The notes under the pieces were generated by a model, which ran no database searches, had not been told where the DNA came from, and was given only the letters and a program-made list of their open reading frames with translations. A DNA stretch of 64,000 nt from Pseudomonas coleopterorum (lineage in GTDB: Bacteria > Pseudomonadota > Gammaproteobacteria > Pseudomonadales > Pseudomonadaceae): assembly GCF_900105555.1 (NCBI RefSeq), contig NZ_FNTZ01000001.1:744001-808000 (forward strand). Reading direction: 5' to 3'. Each line of letters opens with the position of its first letter. Position 1 is the stretch's first letter. Shown in pieces: positions 19,366 to 29,863 of the stretch. The position numbers and the translations under genes are program-made.

Positions 19366-19794
19366 TCAAAGTCGCGATAAGCGGTGGTCTTGCAGAGGAT
19401 AGCCTTGTTCACGGTAGAAGCGAAAACTCTCCCGGGCGGCCTGACGAATAGCAGGGTCTTCTACCACTATTTCAGCGATACGGGCGAACTGCCCGGCAAA
19501 GCTCGGTACGCTCAAGGCCAGGTTGATCAGCAGGTCGTCATGGCCCGCCGCCTGTGCAGCGATGCCCAACGTAACGGGCGAGTGCGGATCGTCCTCTGCC
19601 AGGCTGTGGGGGACGAAGCTCTCGCCCTTGAAGCTCCACAGGCGTGCATCCAGTGCCTCGCGCTGGGCAGCGTCAGTGCAATGGACGTACACCCGGTGGC
19701 CCAGGCGCCAGGCTTTTTCGCCCAGTTTGCAGGCGAAGTCCAGGCGTGCGGCGGACAGGGGCGTGGGCAGAACATAGAAGTCGACTTGGGGCAT
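19366..19794 (-). CDS. holC: DNA polymerase III chi subunit HolC
   Basis: The chi subunit of the clamp-loader complex contacts single-stranded-DNA-binding protein and, with psi, links SSB to the replisome. The 142-residue product matches family length. It starts MPQVDFYVLPTPLSAARLDF and contains CKLGEKAWRLGHRVYVHC near 21-38, then LDARLWSFKGESFVPHSL and the late GYPLQDHRLSRL end. ATG 19794 is chosen because the extra 20 residues upstream in frame come from the REP pair. It lies between pepA and the hypothetical gene, all on the minus strand, the pepA-holC-valS order common in proteobacteria. Confidence 0.94.
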   Translation of the reverse strand: MPQVDFYVLPTPLSAARLDFACKLGEKAWRLGHRVYVHCTDAAQREALDARLWSFKGESFVPHSLAEDDPHSPVTLGIAAQAAGHDDLLINLALSVPSFAGQFARIAEIVVEDPAIRQAARESFRFYREQGYPLQDHRLSRL

Positions 19795-19826
19795 GGCGTG
19801 TTCCTGGTGCTTGAGACCGCGTCGCC

Positions 19827-19898
19827 CTTTTCGCGGGCAGAGCCCCGCTCCCACACAAGCATGCTTCCTGTGGGAGCGGGGCTCTGCCCGCGAAAAGA
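19827..19898. repeat. 72-bp near-perfect REP palindrome between pepA and holC
   Basis: CTTTTCGCGGGCAGAGCCCC ending GCTCCCACA and its inverse TGTGGGAGCGGGGCTCTGCC ending CGCGAAAAG surround CAAGCATGCTTCC. Arms of about 29 nt are complementary almost throughout, including the extra C/G that distinguishes this pair from other family-1 copies. The centre itself contains AAGCATGCTT, another palindrome. Confidence 0.93.
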
Positions 19899-19917
19899 CC
19901 GACGCGGACTTGAGGCA

Positions 19918-21671
<1,754 letters not shown>

Positions 21672-22790
21672 TTGATCGTTTTCCGTTATCTGTCCCGTGA
21701 GGTCATGATCACAATGAGCGCCGTGAGTGCGGTGCTCCTGGTGATCATCATGAGCGGGCGCTTCATCAAGTACCTGGCCCAGGCGGCGTCAGGGATCCTC
21801 GACCCCGGCGTGCTGTTCATGATCATGGGCTTCCGCCTGCCGGGCTTCCTGCAGCTGATCCTGCCGCTGGGCCTGTTTCTGGGCATCCTGCTGGCGTACG
21901 GGCGCCTGTACCTGGAAAGCGAGATGACCGTGCTGTCCGCCACCGGCATGAGCCAGCAGCGCCTGCTGGCGATCACCATGGCCCCGGCGGCGCTGGTTGC
22001 CCTGCTAGTGGCCTGGCTGAGCCTGAGCCTCGCCCCGCAAGGCGTCGCCCAGGTCGCCACGATCATCAACCAGCAGGACGCCATGACCGAGTTCGACACC
22101 CTGGTGCCGGGTCGCTTCCAGGCGTTGCGCGATGGCACGCGGGTCACCTATACCCAGAGCCTCTCGGAAAACCGCGTCGACCTCAGCGGCGTGTTCATCT
22201 CCGAGAAGCGCATGTCCCAGGACAAGTCCAAGGATCGTGGCATTTCTGTGCTCGTGGCCGAGAAGGGCCGCCAGGAAGTGCGTGCCGACGGCAACCGCTA
22301 CCTGATCCTGGAAAACGGCTTCCGTTACGACGGCAATCCGGGAGAAGCCAACTACCGCGCCATCCAGTACGACACCTACGGCGTGCTTCTGCCCAAGCCG
22401 GACGTGAGCAGTGACATCACCGATCGCGAAGCCATCCCTACCGGTGAGCTGTGGGGCAGCAATGACCCACGGCCTCGCGCCGAACTGCAGTGGCGCCTGT
22501 CGCTGCCCATACTGGTGTTCATCGTGACTCTGATGGCAGTCCCGTTGTCGCGGGTCAATCCGCGCCAGGGCCGCTTCCTCAAATTGCTACCGGCGATCCT
22601 TCTGTACATGGCCTATCTGACCCTGCTCATCGCCGCGCGCAGCGCCATGGAAAAAGGCCGGCTGCCCGCAGCCCTCGGCATGTGGTGGGTGCACGCGCTG
22701 TTCCTGGCCATCGGCCTGCTGTTGATGTATTGGGAACCCATGAAGCTGGCCCGTGCCAGCCGCCGTGCCAAGGGGGTGACCCATGGTTAA
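21672..22790 (+). CDS. lptF: LPS export ABC transporter permease LptF
   Basis: Inner-membrane permease half of LptB2FG, which extracts lipopolysaccharide and passes it to LptC/LptA. The roughly 372-residue product has N-terminal membrane helices (to about 100), a periplasmic beta-jellyroll domain (about 120-265) and three C-terminal helices. The opening IVFRYLSREVMITM is typical. I chose the TTG at 21672 because GGAG ends 8 nt upstream; the GTG at 21663 would overlap that ribosome site. The 3' end overlaps the lptG start by 8 nt, so the two are translated together. Confidence 0.95.
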   Translation: MIVFRYLSREVMITMSAVSAVLLVIIMSGRFIKYLAQAASGILDPGVLFMIMGFRLPGFLQLILPLGLFLGILLAYGRLYLESEMTVLSATGMSQQRLLAITMAPAALVALLVAWLSLSLAPQGVAQVATIINQQDAMTEFDTLVPGRFQALRDGTRVTYTQSLSENRVDLSGVFISEKRMSQDKSKDRGISVLVAEKGRQEVRADGNRYLILENGFRYDGNPGEANYRAIQYDTYGVLLPKPDVSSDITDREAIPTGELWGSNDPRPRAELQWRLSLPILVFIVTLMAVPLSRVNPRQGRFLKLLPAILLYMAYLTLLIAARSAMEKGRLPAALGMWWVHALFLAIGLLLMYWEPMKLARASRRAKGVTHG

Positions 22791-23844
22791 GCTCGATCGC
22801 TATATCGGCAAGAGCGTCGCGGTCGCCATTCTGGCCGTGCTGGGGATCATCCTCGGGCTGGCCTCGCTGTTCGCCTTCATCGACGAGATGGGCGACATCA
22901 GCGACACCTACACCTTGGTCGATGCCGGCAAGTACGTTGCCCTGACGGCGCCGCGACGGGTCTACGACATGCTGCCGATGGCGGCCCTGATCGGCTGTCT
23001 GATCGGCCTCGGCAGCCTGGCCAGCAGCAGCGAACTGACCATCATGCGCGCGGCCGGCGTGTCGGTGGGGCGGATCGTCTGGGCGGTGATGAAGCCCATG
23101 CTGGTGTTGATGATCGTGGGCGTGCTGGTGGGTGAATACGTTGCCCCACCTGCAGAAGACAAGGCTCAGGCCGAGCGCTCCCTGGCTCAGGGCAGCGGTG
23201 ATGCGCAGAGCGGCAAGCACGGCATGTGGCACCGCCAGGGTGACGAATTCATCCACATCAACACGGTGCAGCCACGAGGCCTGCTGTACGGGGTCACCCG
23301 TTACCGCTTCGACGACCAGCGCCACATGCTCAGCGCCAGCTTCGCCCGCAAGGCGCAGTACGATGGCGATCATTGGCAGTTGAGCGATGTCACCACCACG
23401 CTCTTTCACAGTGATCGCAGCGAAGTGGTCAAGGCTGCTGACGAGCGCTGGGAGGTCTCTCTGACCCCACAGTTGCTCAGCACGGTCATTGTCGCGCCCG
23501 AAGCGCTGTCGATTTCAGGTCTGTGGGGCTACATCCACTACCTCGCCGATCAAGGGCTGAACAACGGTCAGTACTGGTTGGCGTTCTGGGTGAAGGTCCT
23601 GCAACCGCTGGTCACGGCAGCGCTGGTGTTGATGGCCATCTCGTTCATCTTCGGTCCGTTGCGCTCGGTCACTCTGGGCCAGCGCGTGTTCACCGGCGTG
23701 CTGGTGGGCTTCGTGTTCCGCATCGCCCAGGACCTGCTCGGGCCATCGAGCCTGGTATTCGGCTTCCCACCGCTGCTGGCGGTGGTGCTGCCTGCGGCGA
23801 TCTGCGCCGTGGCAGGGATCTGGCTGTTGCGACGCGCCGGTTAG
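22783..23844 (+). CDS. lptG: LPS export ABC transporter permease LptG
   Basis: Partner of LptF in the LPS exporter. The 353-residue product has an opening MVKLDRYIGKSVAVAILAVL, conserved in LptG, helices near 15-35, 60-80 and 95-120, a periplasmic jellyroll domain near 135-265 and C-terminal helices near 275-350. ATG 22783 overlaps the lptF stop. A hairpin terminator follows 20 nt after the stop. It is essential in most Gram-negatives. The cytoplasmic ATPase LptB is not encoded nearby, as usual. Confidence 0.95.
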   Translation: MVKLDRYIGKSVAVAILAVLGIILGLASLFAFIDEMGDISDTYTLVDAGKYVALTAPRRVYDMLPMAALIGCLIGLGSLASSSELTIMRAAGVSVGRIVWAVMKPMLVLMIVGVLVGEYVAPPAEDKAQAERSLAQGSGDAQSGKHGMWHRQGDEFIHINTVQPRGLLYGVTRYRFDDQRHMLSASFARKAQYDGDHWQLSDVTTTLFHSDRSEVVKAADERWEVSLTPQLLSTVIVAPEALSISGLWGYIHYLADQGLNNGQYWLAFWVKVLQPLVTAALVLMAISFIFGPLRSVTLGQRVFTGVLVGFVFRIAQDLLGPSSLVFGFPPLLAVVLPAAICAVAGIWLLRRAG

Positions 23845-23863
23845 CGCAAGCACAGCCATGCAG

Positions 23864-23890
23864 AAAACCGGCCCTCAGTGGCCGGTTTTT
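23864..23890. terminator. bidirectional intrinsic terminator of lptFG and the RDD gene
   Basis: AAAACCGGCC, CTCAGT and GGCCGGTTTTT form a perfect 10-bp stem with A's on the left and T's on the right, so it can stop transcription from both sides. Its right half lies inside the last codons of the RDD gene on the minus strand (stop at 23875). Confidence 0.93.
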
Positions 23891-24369
23891 CGTTGGGCCA
23901 TCCGCACTACCTGGCTGCGCGATCCCAGATCGTGCCAGGTGCGCTGGCGTCGATCGAACAGCATCCACCACCAGCCGATCCCCAGGCATAGCCACGACAA
24001 CATCGCCAGGACAAACCGCAGCGCCGCCTGGCCCAGGCCAAGCGGGCTACCGTCGGCACTTTGCACGCGGATACCCCAGGCCTGCATGCCCAGGGTCTGC
24101 CCGGCACGGGTCCAGAAACAGGCGAAGAAGGCGAACGACAGGCTCGCCAGCAGCAGTGAAAGCCATCGGTCATGATCCAAGGCGCCTGCCTCGGACAGGG
24201 CGCGCAGGTGAGCTTCGCCGTACCAGAGCATTTGTCCCAGCTTGTACAGCGCGGTGGCGACCATCAGCAGGGCTACTAACAGGATCATATCGTAGGCTGC
24301 CGCAGCCAGGCGACGAGTCAAGGTTGCCGGCGTCGGCTGCCGTATAGCGTTTACGGCATCGGGTGCCAT
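23875..24369 (-). CDS. RDD-family membrane protein
   Basis: A 164-residue inner-membrane protein of the RDD family. The hallmark pieces are TLTRRLAAAAYDMILL near 14-29 (Arg and Asp of the name), TLGMQAWGIRVQSADG near 90-105 and a final FDRRQRTWHDLGSRSQVV segment. Three to four hydrophobic helices are readable. ATG 24369 (MAPDAV) is chosen; a longer frame reaches into the csp terminator. RDD proteins are of mostly unknown function, with some ion-exchange reports. Its 3' end doubles as half of a terminator hairpin. Confidence 0.87.
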   Translation of the reverse strand: MAPDAVNAIRQPTPATLTRRLAAAAYDMILLVALLMVATALYKLGQMLWYGEAHLRALSEAGALDHDRWLSLLLASLSFAFFACFWTRAGQTLGMQAWGIRVQSADGSPLGLGQAALRFVLAMLSWLCLGIGWWWMLFDRRQRTWHDLGSRSQVVRMAQRKTGH

Positions 24370-24416
24370 CGAGAATCCTTGGAAGGGGAGGCAGTCGGCG
24401 CTTGTCGAGCGGCCAC

Positions 24417-24450
24417 AAAAAAGCCCCAGGCTATCAGCGCTGGGGCTTTT
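24417..24450 (-). terminator. intrinsic terminator of the cold-shock gene
   Basis: AAAAGCCCCAG, a CGCTGATAG loop and CTGGGGCTTTTTT on the minus strand lie 15-20 nt after the csp stop. The stem is complete and the T-run is on the minus strand. Confidence 0.92.
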
Positions 24451-24464
24451 GGGCGACGCTCGAA

Positions 24465-24677
24465 TCAAGCCTCGGCTTGAACCTCGTCAGCCTGCAGGCC
24501 TTTCTGGCCCTGTACGGATACGAAGGTGACCTTTTGGCCTTCCTTCAGGCTCTTGAAGCCGTTGCCTTGAATGGCGCGGAAGTGAACGAACAGGTCTGGA
24601 CCGCTTTCAGGCGTAATGAAACCGAAACCTTTTTCGTCGTTGAACCACTTGACGGTACCGCTTTGACGATTCGACAT
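24465..24677 (-). CDS. cold-shock protein (CspA family)
   Basis: A 70-residue OB-fold RNA/single-stranded-DNA chaperone. It has both RNP motifs, KGFGFIT (16-22) and LFVHF (29-33), as well as the opening [16 protein letters not shown] and a C-terminal [11 protein letters not shown] ribosome site AAGGAAA sits 7 nt from the start. The next gene on the same strand upstream is gcvT, over 400 bp away, so the transcript may carry a long 5' leader as many csp mRNAs do. A terminator closes the unit. Pseudomonas has several paralogues and I cannot say which this is. Confidence 0.95.
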   Translation of the reverse strand: MSNRQSGTVKWFNDEKGFGFITPESGPDLFVHFRAIQGNGFKSLKEGQKVTFVSVQGQKGLQADEVQAEA

Positions 24678-25013
24678 AGCTTAATTTCCTTGAAACCTAG
24701 AAGTATTAACAGCGTCTTTCACATGAAAGAGTACTGGGCTGATTTGCAGGAAAGTTAAGAGACGTCGAACGGGTTGTAGCAGTCATCAGCGCTACTGCCC
24801 AGGTCACGATCCAAGCGACCCATGCAAACACAGTGGAGAAACTTTACGCTAACTTCAGCGCGAAAAACAAGCCCTCGCAACCGTCACGTTCAGACCTTTT
24901 TGTGCCGCATTTCAGGCCCTGTTCGGGGCGTTGCCCCAAGTTCGTGCACAAGGGTGCATGCACTTGACGTCATTGAGTTAAAACAACGGAAACAGTGCAA
25001 TAAGGTGTGTTGG
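24678..25013 (-). other. gene-free region upstream of csp, probable csp promoter and leader
   Basis: No credible gene is seen in the 420 bp between csp and gcvT. On the minus strand it should contain the csp promoter and a 5' leader; AT-rich stretches occur near 24690-24760. On the plus strand it ends with the orphan terminator at 25014-25047. A GGGGCGTTGCCCC hairpin lies near 24924-24936. Confidence 0.45.
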
Positions 25014-25047
25014 AACTATGACGCTTTAGCTTCGCGTCATAGTTTTT
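25014..25047 (+). terminator. orphan plus-strand intrinsic terminator, possible small RNA 3' end
   Basis: AACTATGACGC, TTTAGCTTC and GCGTCATAGTT form a perfect 11-bp stem followed by TTTTT counting the stem's last T's. The T-run lies only on the plus-strand side; on the minus strand CCAACAC follows. Both neighbouring genes (csp and gcvT) are on the minus strand, so no known plus-strand gene ends here. Confidence 0.7.
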
Positions 25048-25098
25048 ATCTACCAGAAGCGGCTGTTAGCCACAGTGCATCGATGCGCCAGGTTGCAC

Positions 25099-26223
25099 TC
25101 AGCCCCGATAATATCGTTGCGGCACGAACGGCATCTTTGCAACTTTCATGGGCACGGGCTTGCCACGCACGATGGCACTGAGCGTGGTGTCCAGCGTCGC
25201 TGCGCTGGCCTCCACATAGCCCATGGCAACCGGAGCATCCAGGGTCGGGCCGAAACCGCCACTGCAGACGCGACCGACTTCAACACCTTCGGCATTCAGG
25301 ATGGGAGCACCCTCGCGTACGGGTGTGCGTTCCTGAGGCAGCAGGCCGACGCGCTTGCGTGCAACACCTTCGCGCTGCTGCGCGAAGATGATCTCGTCAC
25401 CCGGGAAACCTCCGGCACGGGCACCATCGGCGCGGCGCGTTTTGGAAATGGCCCAGAGCAAGCTGGCCTCGATCGGTGACGTATCGCTGTCCATGTCATG
25501 GCCGTACAGACACAGGCCTGCTTCGAGTCGCAGCGAATCCCGTGCGCCCAGGCCAATGGGTTCCACTTCGGGCTCGGCCAGCAACGCGCGCGCCAAGGCT
25601 TCGGCCTGGGCGTTCGGCACGGAAATCTCGAAACCGTCCTCGCCGGTGTAGCCCGAGCGACTCACGTAGCAGTCCACGCCGAGCAGCTTGACGCTGGCGA
25701 ATTGCATGAACGTCATCTGCGCGACTTCCGGGGCCAGACGTGCCAGCACCGTGACCGCGGCCGGACCCTGAAGCGCCAGCAGCGCACGTGAATCGAACAG
25801 GGCTTCGATCGTGCAACGGCCGCTCAGATGCTGTTGCAGGTGGGCCAGGTCCTGGTCCTTGCAGGCAGCGTTGACGACCAGCATCAAGGTGTCGTTACCC
25901 AGGTTCGCCACCATCAGGTCGTCGAGAATGCCGCCCTGTTCGTTGGTGAACAGCGCATAGCGCTGCATGCCCACCGGCAGGTCGATGATGTCCACCGGTA
26001 CCAGCGTTTCAAGGGCCTTGGCGGCGTCGGCGCCGGTCAGGCGAATCTGGCCCATGTGCGACACATCGAACAGGCCGGCCTGGGCCCGGGTGTGTCGATG
26101 TTCTTTCATGACGCCCAGTGGGTACTGCACCGGCATGTCGTAGCCGGCGAAGGGCACCATGCGCGCGCCCAGTTCCAGGTGCAGCGCATGCAGCGGGGTT
26201 GTTTGCAGGGGGGTATCGGACAT
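25099..26223 (-). CDS. gcvT: glycine cleavage system aminomethyltransferase (T protein)
   Basis: T protein transfers the methylene group from lipoyl-bound aminomethyl on GcvH to tetrahydrofolate, releasing ammonia. The 374-residue product has LHLELGARMVPFAGYDMPVQYP near 14-35, FDVSHMGQI near 52-60, the GYTGEDGFEISV motif near 190-201 and a C-terminal VCSGGFGPTLDAPVAMGYV. ATG 26223 is preferred because an AAGGA lies 6 nt upstream, while the ATG at 26229 is too close to it. It is the last gene of gcvHPT, 54 nt after gcvP. Confidence 0.95.
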   Translation of the reverse strand: MSDTPLQTTPLHALHLELGARMVPFAGYDMPVQYPLGVMKEHRHTRAQAGLFDVSHMGQIRLTGADAAKALETLVPVDIIDLPVGMQRYALFTNEQGGILDDLMVANLGNDTLMLVVNAACKDQDLAHLQQHLSGRCTIEALFDSRALLALQGPAAVTVLARLAPEVAQMTFMQFASVKLLGVDCYVSRSGYTGEDGFEISVPNAQAEALARALLAEPEVEPIGLGARDSLRLEAGLCLYGHDMDSDTSPIEASLLWAISKTRRADGARAGGFPGDEIIFAQQREGVARKRVGLLPQERTPVREGAPILNAEGVEVGRVCSGGFGPTLDAPVAMGYVEASAATLDTTLSAIVRGKPVPMKVAKMPFVPQRYYRG

Positions 26224-26277
26224 AGTCATTCCTTGCGCAGCAGGGCGCGCGGCAATCAAGGCCGCGCGCCGCCGTCA

Positions 26278-29139
26278 TCACGCTTGCTGATAGGCTTCGA
26301 TGGAAGGGCAGGCACACACCAAGTTGCGGTCGCCGAAAACGTTGTCGACTCGGCCAACGGGTGGCCAGTACTTGTTTTCCAGCAGGGTCGGCAGCGGGTA
26401 GACCGCTTGTTCACGACTGTAGGCGTGGGTCCATTCGCCGACCAGCTCGGCGGCCGTGTGCGGCGCATTCTTCAGCGGGTTGTCGTCGCGATCCAGACGG
26501 CCTTCCTCGACCGCACGAATTTCTTCGCGGATCTGGATCATGGCGTTGCAGAAGCGGTCGAGTTCTTCCATCGATTCGCTTTCGGTCGGCTCGATCATCA
26601 ACGTGCCCGCCACCGGGAACGACATGGTCGGGGCGTGGAAGCCGAAGTCGATCAGGCGCTTGGCGACGTCGTCGACGCTGATGCCGCTGCTGTCCTTGAG
26701 CGGACGCACGTCGAGGATGCACTCGTGAGCCACCAGGCCGTTGCTGCCGGCGTACAGAATCGGGTAGTGCTGCTCCAGGCGCCGGGCGATGTAGTTGGCG
26801 TTGAGGATGGCCACCTGGGAGGCGCGCTTGAGGCCGTCGCCGCCCATCATGCGGATGTACATCCAGGTGATCGGCAGGATGCTGGCGCTGCCGAACGGCG
26901 CTGCACAGACTGCGCCTTCCTTGCGTTCCAGGGCCGCATGGCCGGGCAGGAACGGAGCCAGGTGCGCCTTGACGCCGATCGGGCCGACACCCGGACCGCC
27001 ACCGCCATGGGGAATGCAGAAGGTCTTGTGCAGGTTCAGGTGGGACACGTCGCCGCCGAACTTGCCCGGCGCGCACAGGCCCACCATGGCATTCATGTTG
27101 GCGCCATCGATGTACACCTGGCCACCGTGGGCATGGATGATCGCGCAGATCTCGCGGATACCTTCCTCGAACACGCCATGGGTGGACGGGTAGGTGATCA
27201 TCAGGGCTGCCAGCTTGTCGCTGTGCTCGATGGCCTTGGCGCGCAGGTCTTCGATGTCGACGTTGCCGCGCGCGTCGCAGGCGGTGACCACCACGCGCAT
27301 CCCGGCCATGTGCGCCGTGGCCGGATTGGTGCCGTGGGCCGAAGACGGAATCAGGCAGATGTCGCGATGCGCTTCGCCACGGCTCTGGTGATAGGCGCGA
27401 ATGGCCAGCAGCCCGGCGTACTCACCCTGGGAACCGGCGTTGGGCTGCAGGGACACGGAGTCGTAACCGGTGGCGGCGCACAGCATGCTCTCCAGCTCAT
27501 CGGTCAGCAGTTGATAGCCCTGGCTCTGCGCAGCCGGTGCGAAAGGGTGCAACTGGCCGAATTCGGCCCAGGTCACCGGGATCATCTCGCTGGCGGCGTT
27601 GAGCTTCATGGTGCAGGAGCCCAGCGGGATCATGGTGCGATCCAGGGCCAGGTCCTTGTCGGCCAGGCGGCGCAGATAGCGCATCAGCTCGGTTTCCGAG
27701 TGATAGCGGTTGAAGACCGGATGTTGCAGGATCGCCGACTGACGCAGCAGGGCTTCAGGCAGTTGATCGGCGACTTCGTCGGCCAGGGTCTGGAAGGTCA
27801 CCTGGGTGCTTTCGTTGTGGAACAGCGTAAACAGTGCTTCCACATCGGCCTGGCGGGTGGTCTCGTCCAGCGAGATACCCACGCGCTCGGCATCGACCTC
27901 GCGCAAGTTGATACCCGCGGCACGGGCCTGCTCATGCAGGCGCTCGGTGGAGTTGCCCGTGGCGAGGGTGAGTGTGTCGAAGAAGTGCTGCTGCTCGACG
28001 CGCACGCCCAGTTGCGTCAGGCCGCGCGCCAGGATGGCGGTCAGCTGGTGGGTGCGCCGAGCGATCTGGATCAGGCCGGCCGGGCCGTGGTAGACCGCGT
28101 ACATGCTGGCGATGTTGGCCAGCAGGACCTGCGCCGTGCAGATGTTGCTGGTCGCCTTCTCGCGGCGGATATGCTGCTCGCGGGTCTGCATGGCCAGGCG
28201 CAGGGCGCTCTTGCCGTGGCGGTCCACGGACACACCGACCAGACGGCCCGGCATGTCACGCTTGAAGCTGTCGCGGGTGGAAAAGTACGCCGCATGGGGG
28301 CCGCCGAAACCCAACGGCACACCAAAACGCTGGGCGCTGCCGATGGCCACGTCGGCACCGAATTCACCCGGCGGGCTGAGCAGCGTCAAGGCCAGCAGGT
28401 CCGCGGCCACCGCCACCAGAGCGTTGCCGGTGTGGAAGCGCTCGACCAGTTCGCGGTAATCGAAAATGTCGCCGTTGCTGGCGGGGTACTGCAGCAGTGC
28501 GCCAAAGAAGCCGTCGGTGTCGGCGAGCTCGTGCTCGTCGCCGATGACCACCTCGATACCCAAGGGCTCGGCGCGGGTGATCAGTACGGCCAGGGTCTGC
28601 GGGTGGCAGTGGCTGGAGGCGAAGAAGCGCTGGCTGCCCTTGTTCTTGCTCAGGCGTTTGCAGAAGGTCATGGCTTCGGCAGCCGCGGTCGCTTCGTCGA
28701 GCAGCGAGGCATTGGCGATGGGCAAGCCGGTCAGGTCGCTGATCAAGGTCTGGAAGTTCAGCAGCGCTTCCAGGCGGCCTTGGGAGATTTCCGGCTGATA
28801 CGGCGTGTAGGCGGTGTACCACGCAGGGTTTTCCAGCAGGTTGCGCAGAATCGGCGCTGGCGTGTGGGTGTTGTAATAGCCCTGACCGATGTAGTTCTTG
28901 AACAGTTGGTTCTGCTGGGCAATGGCCTTGATGGCGGCCAAGGCATCGGCTTCGCTCTGCCCGGCAGACAGACCAAGCACACTAGTGCCCTTGATGCTTT
29001 CGGGGATGACGCTGGCGCTCAGCGCGTCCAGGTTCTCGTAGCCGAGAAAATCGAGCATGGCCTGCTCGTCGGCAGGGCCGGGGCCGATGTGGCGAGCGAT
29101 GAATTCGTTGTCGGTGTGCAGTGCAATGGCGCGAGTCAT
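26278..29139 (-). CDS. gcvP: glycine dehydrogenase (decarboxylating), P protein
   Basis: PLP-dependent P protein decarboxylates glycine and loads the aminomethyl group onto lipoyl-GcvH. The 953-residue single-chain form is the norm in gamma-proteobacteria. The PLP-lysine block [18 protein letters not shown] is near 698-715, with [20 protein letters not shown] before it. The N-terminal half begins [21 protein letters not shown]. It lies 9 nt downstream of gcvH on the minus strand. The 1220-codon frame on the opposite strand is an antisense artefact. Confidence 0.97.
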   Translation of the reverse strand: MTRAIALHTDNEFIARHIGPGPADEQAMLDFLGYENLDALSASVIPESIKGTSVLGLSAGQSEADALAAIKAIAQQNQLFKNYIGQGYYNTHTPAPILRNLLENPAWYTAYTPYQPEISQGRLEALLNFQTLISDLTGLPIANASLLDEATAAAEAMTFCKRLSKNKGSQRFFASSHCHPQTLAVLITRAEPLGIEVVIGDEHELADTDGFFGALLQYPASNGDIFDYRELVERFHTGNALVAVAADLLALTLLSPPGEFGADVAIGSAQRFGVPLGFGGPHAAYFSTRDSFKRDMPGRLVGVSVDRHGKSALRLAMQTREQHIRREKATSNICTAQVLLANIASMYAVYHGPAGLIQIARRTHQLTAILARGLTQLGVRVEQQHFFDTLTLATGNSTERLHEQARAAGINLREVDAERVGISLDETTRQADVEALFTLFHNESTQVTFQTLADEVADQLPEALLRQSAILQHPVFNRYHSETELMRYLRRLADKDLALDRTMIPLGSCTMKLNAASEMIPVTWAEFGQLHPFAPAAQSQGYQLLTDELESMLCAATGYDSVSLQPNAGSQGEYAGLLAIRAYHQSRGEAHRDICLIPSSAHGTNPATAHMAGMRVVVTACDARGNVDIEDLRAKAIEHSDKLAALMITYPSTHGVFEEGIREICAIIHAHGGQVYIDGANMNAMVGLCAPGKFGGDVSHLNLHKTFCIPHGGGGPGVGPIGVKAHLAPFLPGHAALERKEGAVCAAPFGSASILPITWMYIRMMGGDGLKRASQVAILNANYIARRLEQHYPILYAGSNGLVAHECILDVRPLKDSSGISVDDVAKRLIDFGFHAPTMSFPVAGTLMIEPTESESMEELDRFCNAMIQIREEIRAVEEGRLDRDDNPLKNAPHTAAELVGEWTHAYSREQAVYPLPTLLENKYWPPVGRVDNVFGDRNLVCACPSIEAYQQA

Positions 29140-29148
29140 GGTCGATCC

Positions 29149-29526
29149 TCAGCCTTGGGCGGCGATCAGGTTGTCGTAGGCGGGCTGGTCGAGCAAGGCG
29201 TGAACCTGGCCGAGGTCATCGGGGATGAAGCGGAAGAACCAGCCCTGTGCCAGCGGGTCCTGATTGACCAGTTCCGGGGCGGCATCGAGCGCTGCGTTGA
29301 CCTCGACGATCTCGCCGTCGAGCGGCATGTTGATGCTGCTGGCAGCCTTCACCGATTCCAGCACCGAAACCTCGGCATCGCGCGCGTGGTGGGCCAGCTC
29401 GGGCAACTGCACGAACACGACATCGCCCAAGGCGTTCTGGGCGAAAGGGGTGATGCCGACTGTGACGCTGCCGTCGGCTTCGAGGCGTAGCCATTCGTGT
29501 TCGACGGTGAAACGCAACTCGCTCAT
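29149..29526 (-). CDS. gcvH: glycine cleavage system H protein
   Basis: The lipoyl carrier of the glycine cleavage complex shuttles the aminomethyl intermediate among P, T and L proteins. The 125-residue product has the lipoylation site ESVKAASSINMPLDGEIVEVN with the modified Lys near residue 62, and a C-terminal ending in LDQPAYDNLIAAQG. GCGGAG lies about 6 nt before ATG 29526. It is the first gene of gcvHPT and sits 32 nt after the predicted sigma-54 start site. GcvL (lipoamide dehydrogenase) is not in the window. Confidence 0.96.
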   Translation of the reverse strand: MSELRFTVEHEWLRLEADGSVTVGITPFAQNALGDVVFVQLPELAHHARDAEVSVLESVKAASSINMPLDGEIVEVNAALDAAPELVNQDPLAQGWFFRFIPDDLGQVHALLDQPAYDNLIAAQG

Positions 29527-29568
29527 GGAAACTCCGCAATGATTTGGGGTTCAGCAATGGCGGTTACG

Positions 29569-29584
29569 TAGCAAGATGGTTGCC
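29569..29584 (-). promoter_or_regulatory. candidate sigma-54 promoter of gcvHPT
   Basis: On the minus strand TGGCAACCATCTTGCT matches TGGCACG-N4-TTGCW with the GG and GC elements 10 bp apart. Predicted start is near 29558, leaving a 32-nt leader to gcvH. A divergently arranged activator is not needed: the GcsR-like enhancer-binding protein gene is immediately upstream. Confidence 0.75.
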
Positions 29585-29650
29585 AGATTTCTCAAAGCCA
29601 CACACTTCAAGGCCTTCAGGCAGATGACCCACGTCCAGCAGCAGAGTGGC

Positions 29651-29668
29651 TGTAACGAAAACGCTACG
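29651..29668 (-). promoter_or_regulatory. candidate GcsR-type activator site upstream of gcvH
   Basis: TGTAACG-AAAA-CGCTACG (plus strand) resembles the 18-bp GcsR site TGTAACG-N4-CGTTCCG reported for P. aeruginosa, as I remember it. Its centre is about 100 bp upstream of the predicted sigma-54 start, an ordinary distance for an enhancer site. I see only one clear copy here, while tandem copies are reported in P. aeruginosa. Confidence 0.55.
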
Positions 29669-29696
29669 CACCGCCCTGGTCCATTCCCCGCGACAA

Positions 29697-29792
29697 CCCC
29701 TGTAGCCGCGGCGCAAGCCGCGTCGGCGGCCAACGCGGTCTGTTGAGTACACCTCGGTGAGCCCGGACGCGGCTTGCGCTGCTGCTACAGAG
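29697..29792. repeat. single REP-like unit of the third family
   Basis: CCTGTAGCCGCGGCGCAAGC with CGCGTC, and its inverse GACGCGGCTTGCGCTGCTGC with TACAG, are about 45 bp apart. This is one unit of the same family as the 104-bp array at 11381-11850, with a different centre. It separates the gcsR-like gene from the gcvH control region. Confidence 0.88.
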
Positions 29793-29863
29793 CGCATCAG
29801 GCAAGAGTGTATTGGATTGCGTACGGTGTATTGGAATCGATACAGCGCAGTCCGTGTCACTTG

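Noticed and set aside
24822..25181. 119-codon plus-strand open frame between csp and gcvT
   Set aside because: It spans the intrinsic terminator and enters the antisense of gcvT. No coding signal is visible.
25828..29490. 1220-codon plus-strand open frame opposite gcvP and gcvH
   Set aside because: Antisense shadow created by third-position GC bias. It has no own ribosome site or recognisable domains.
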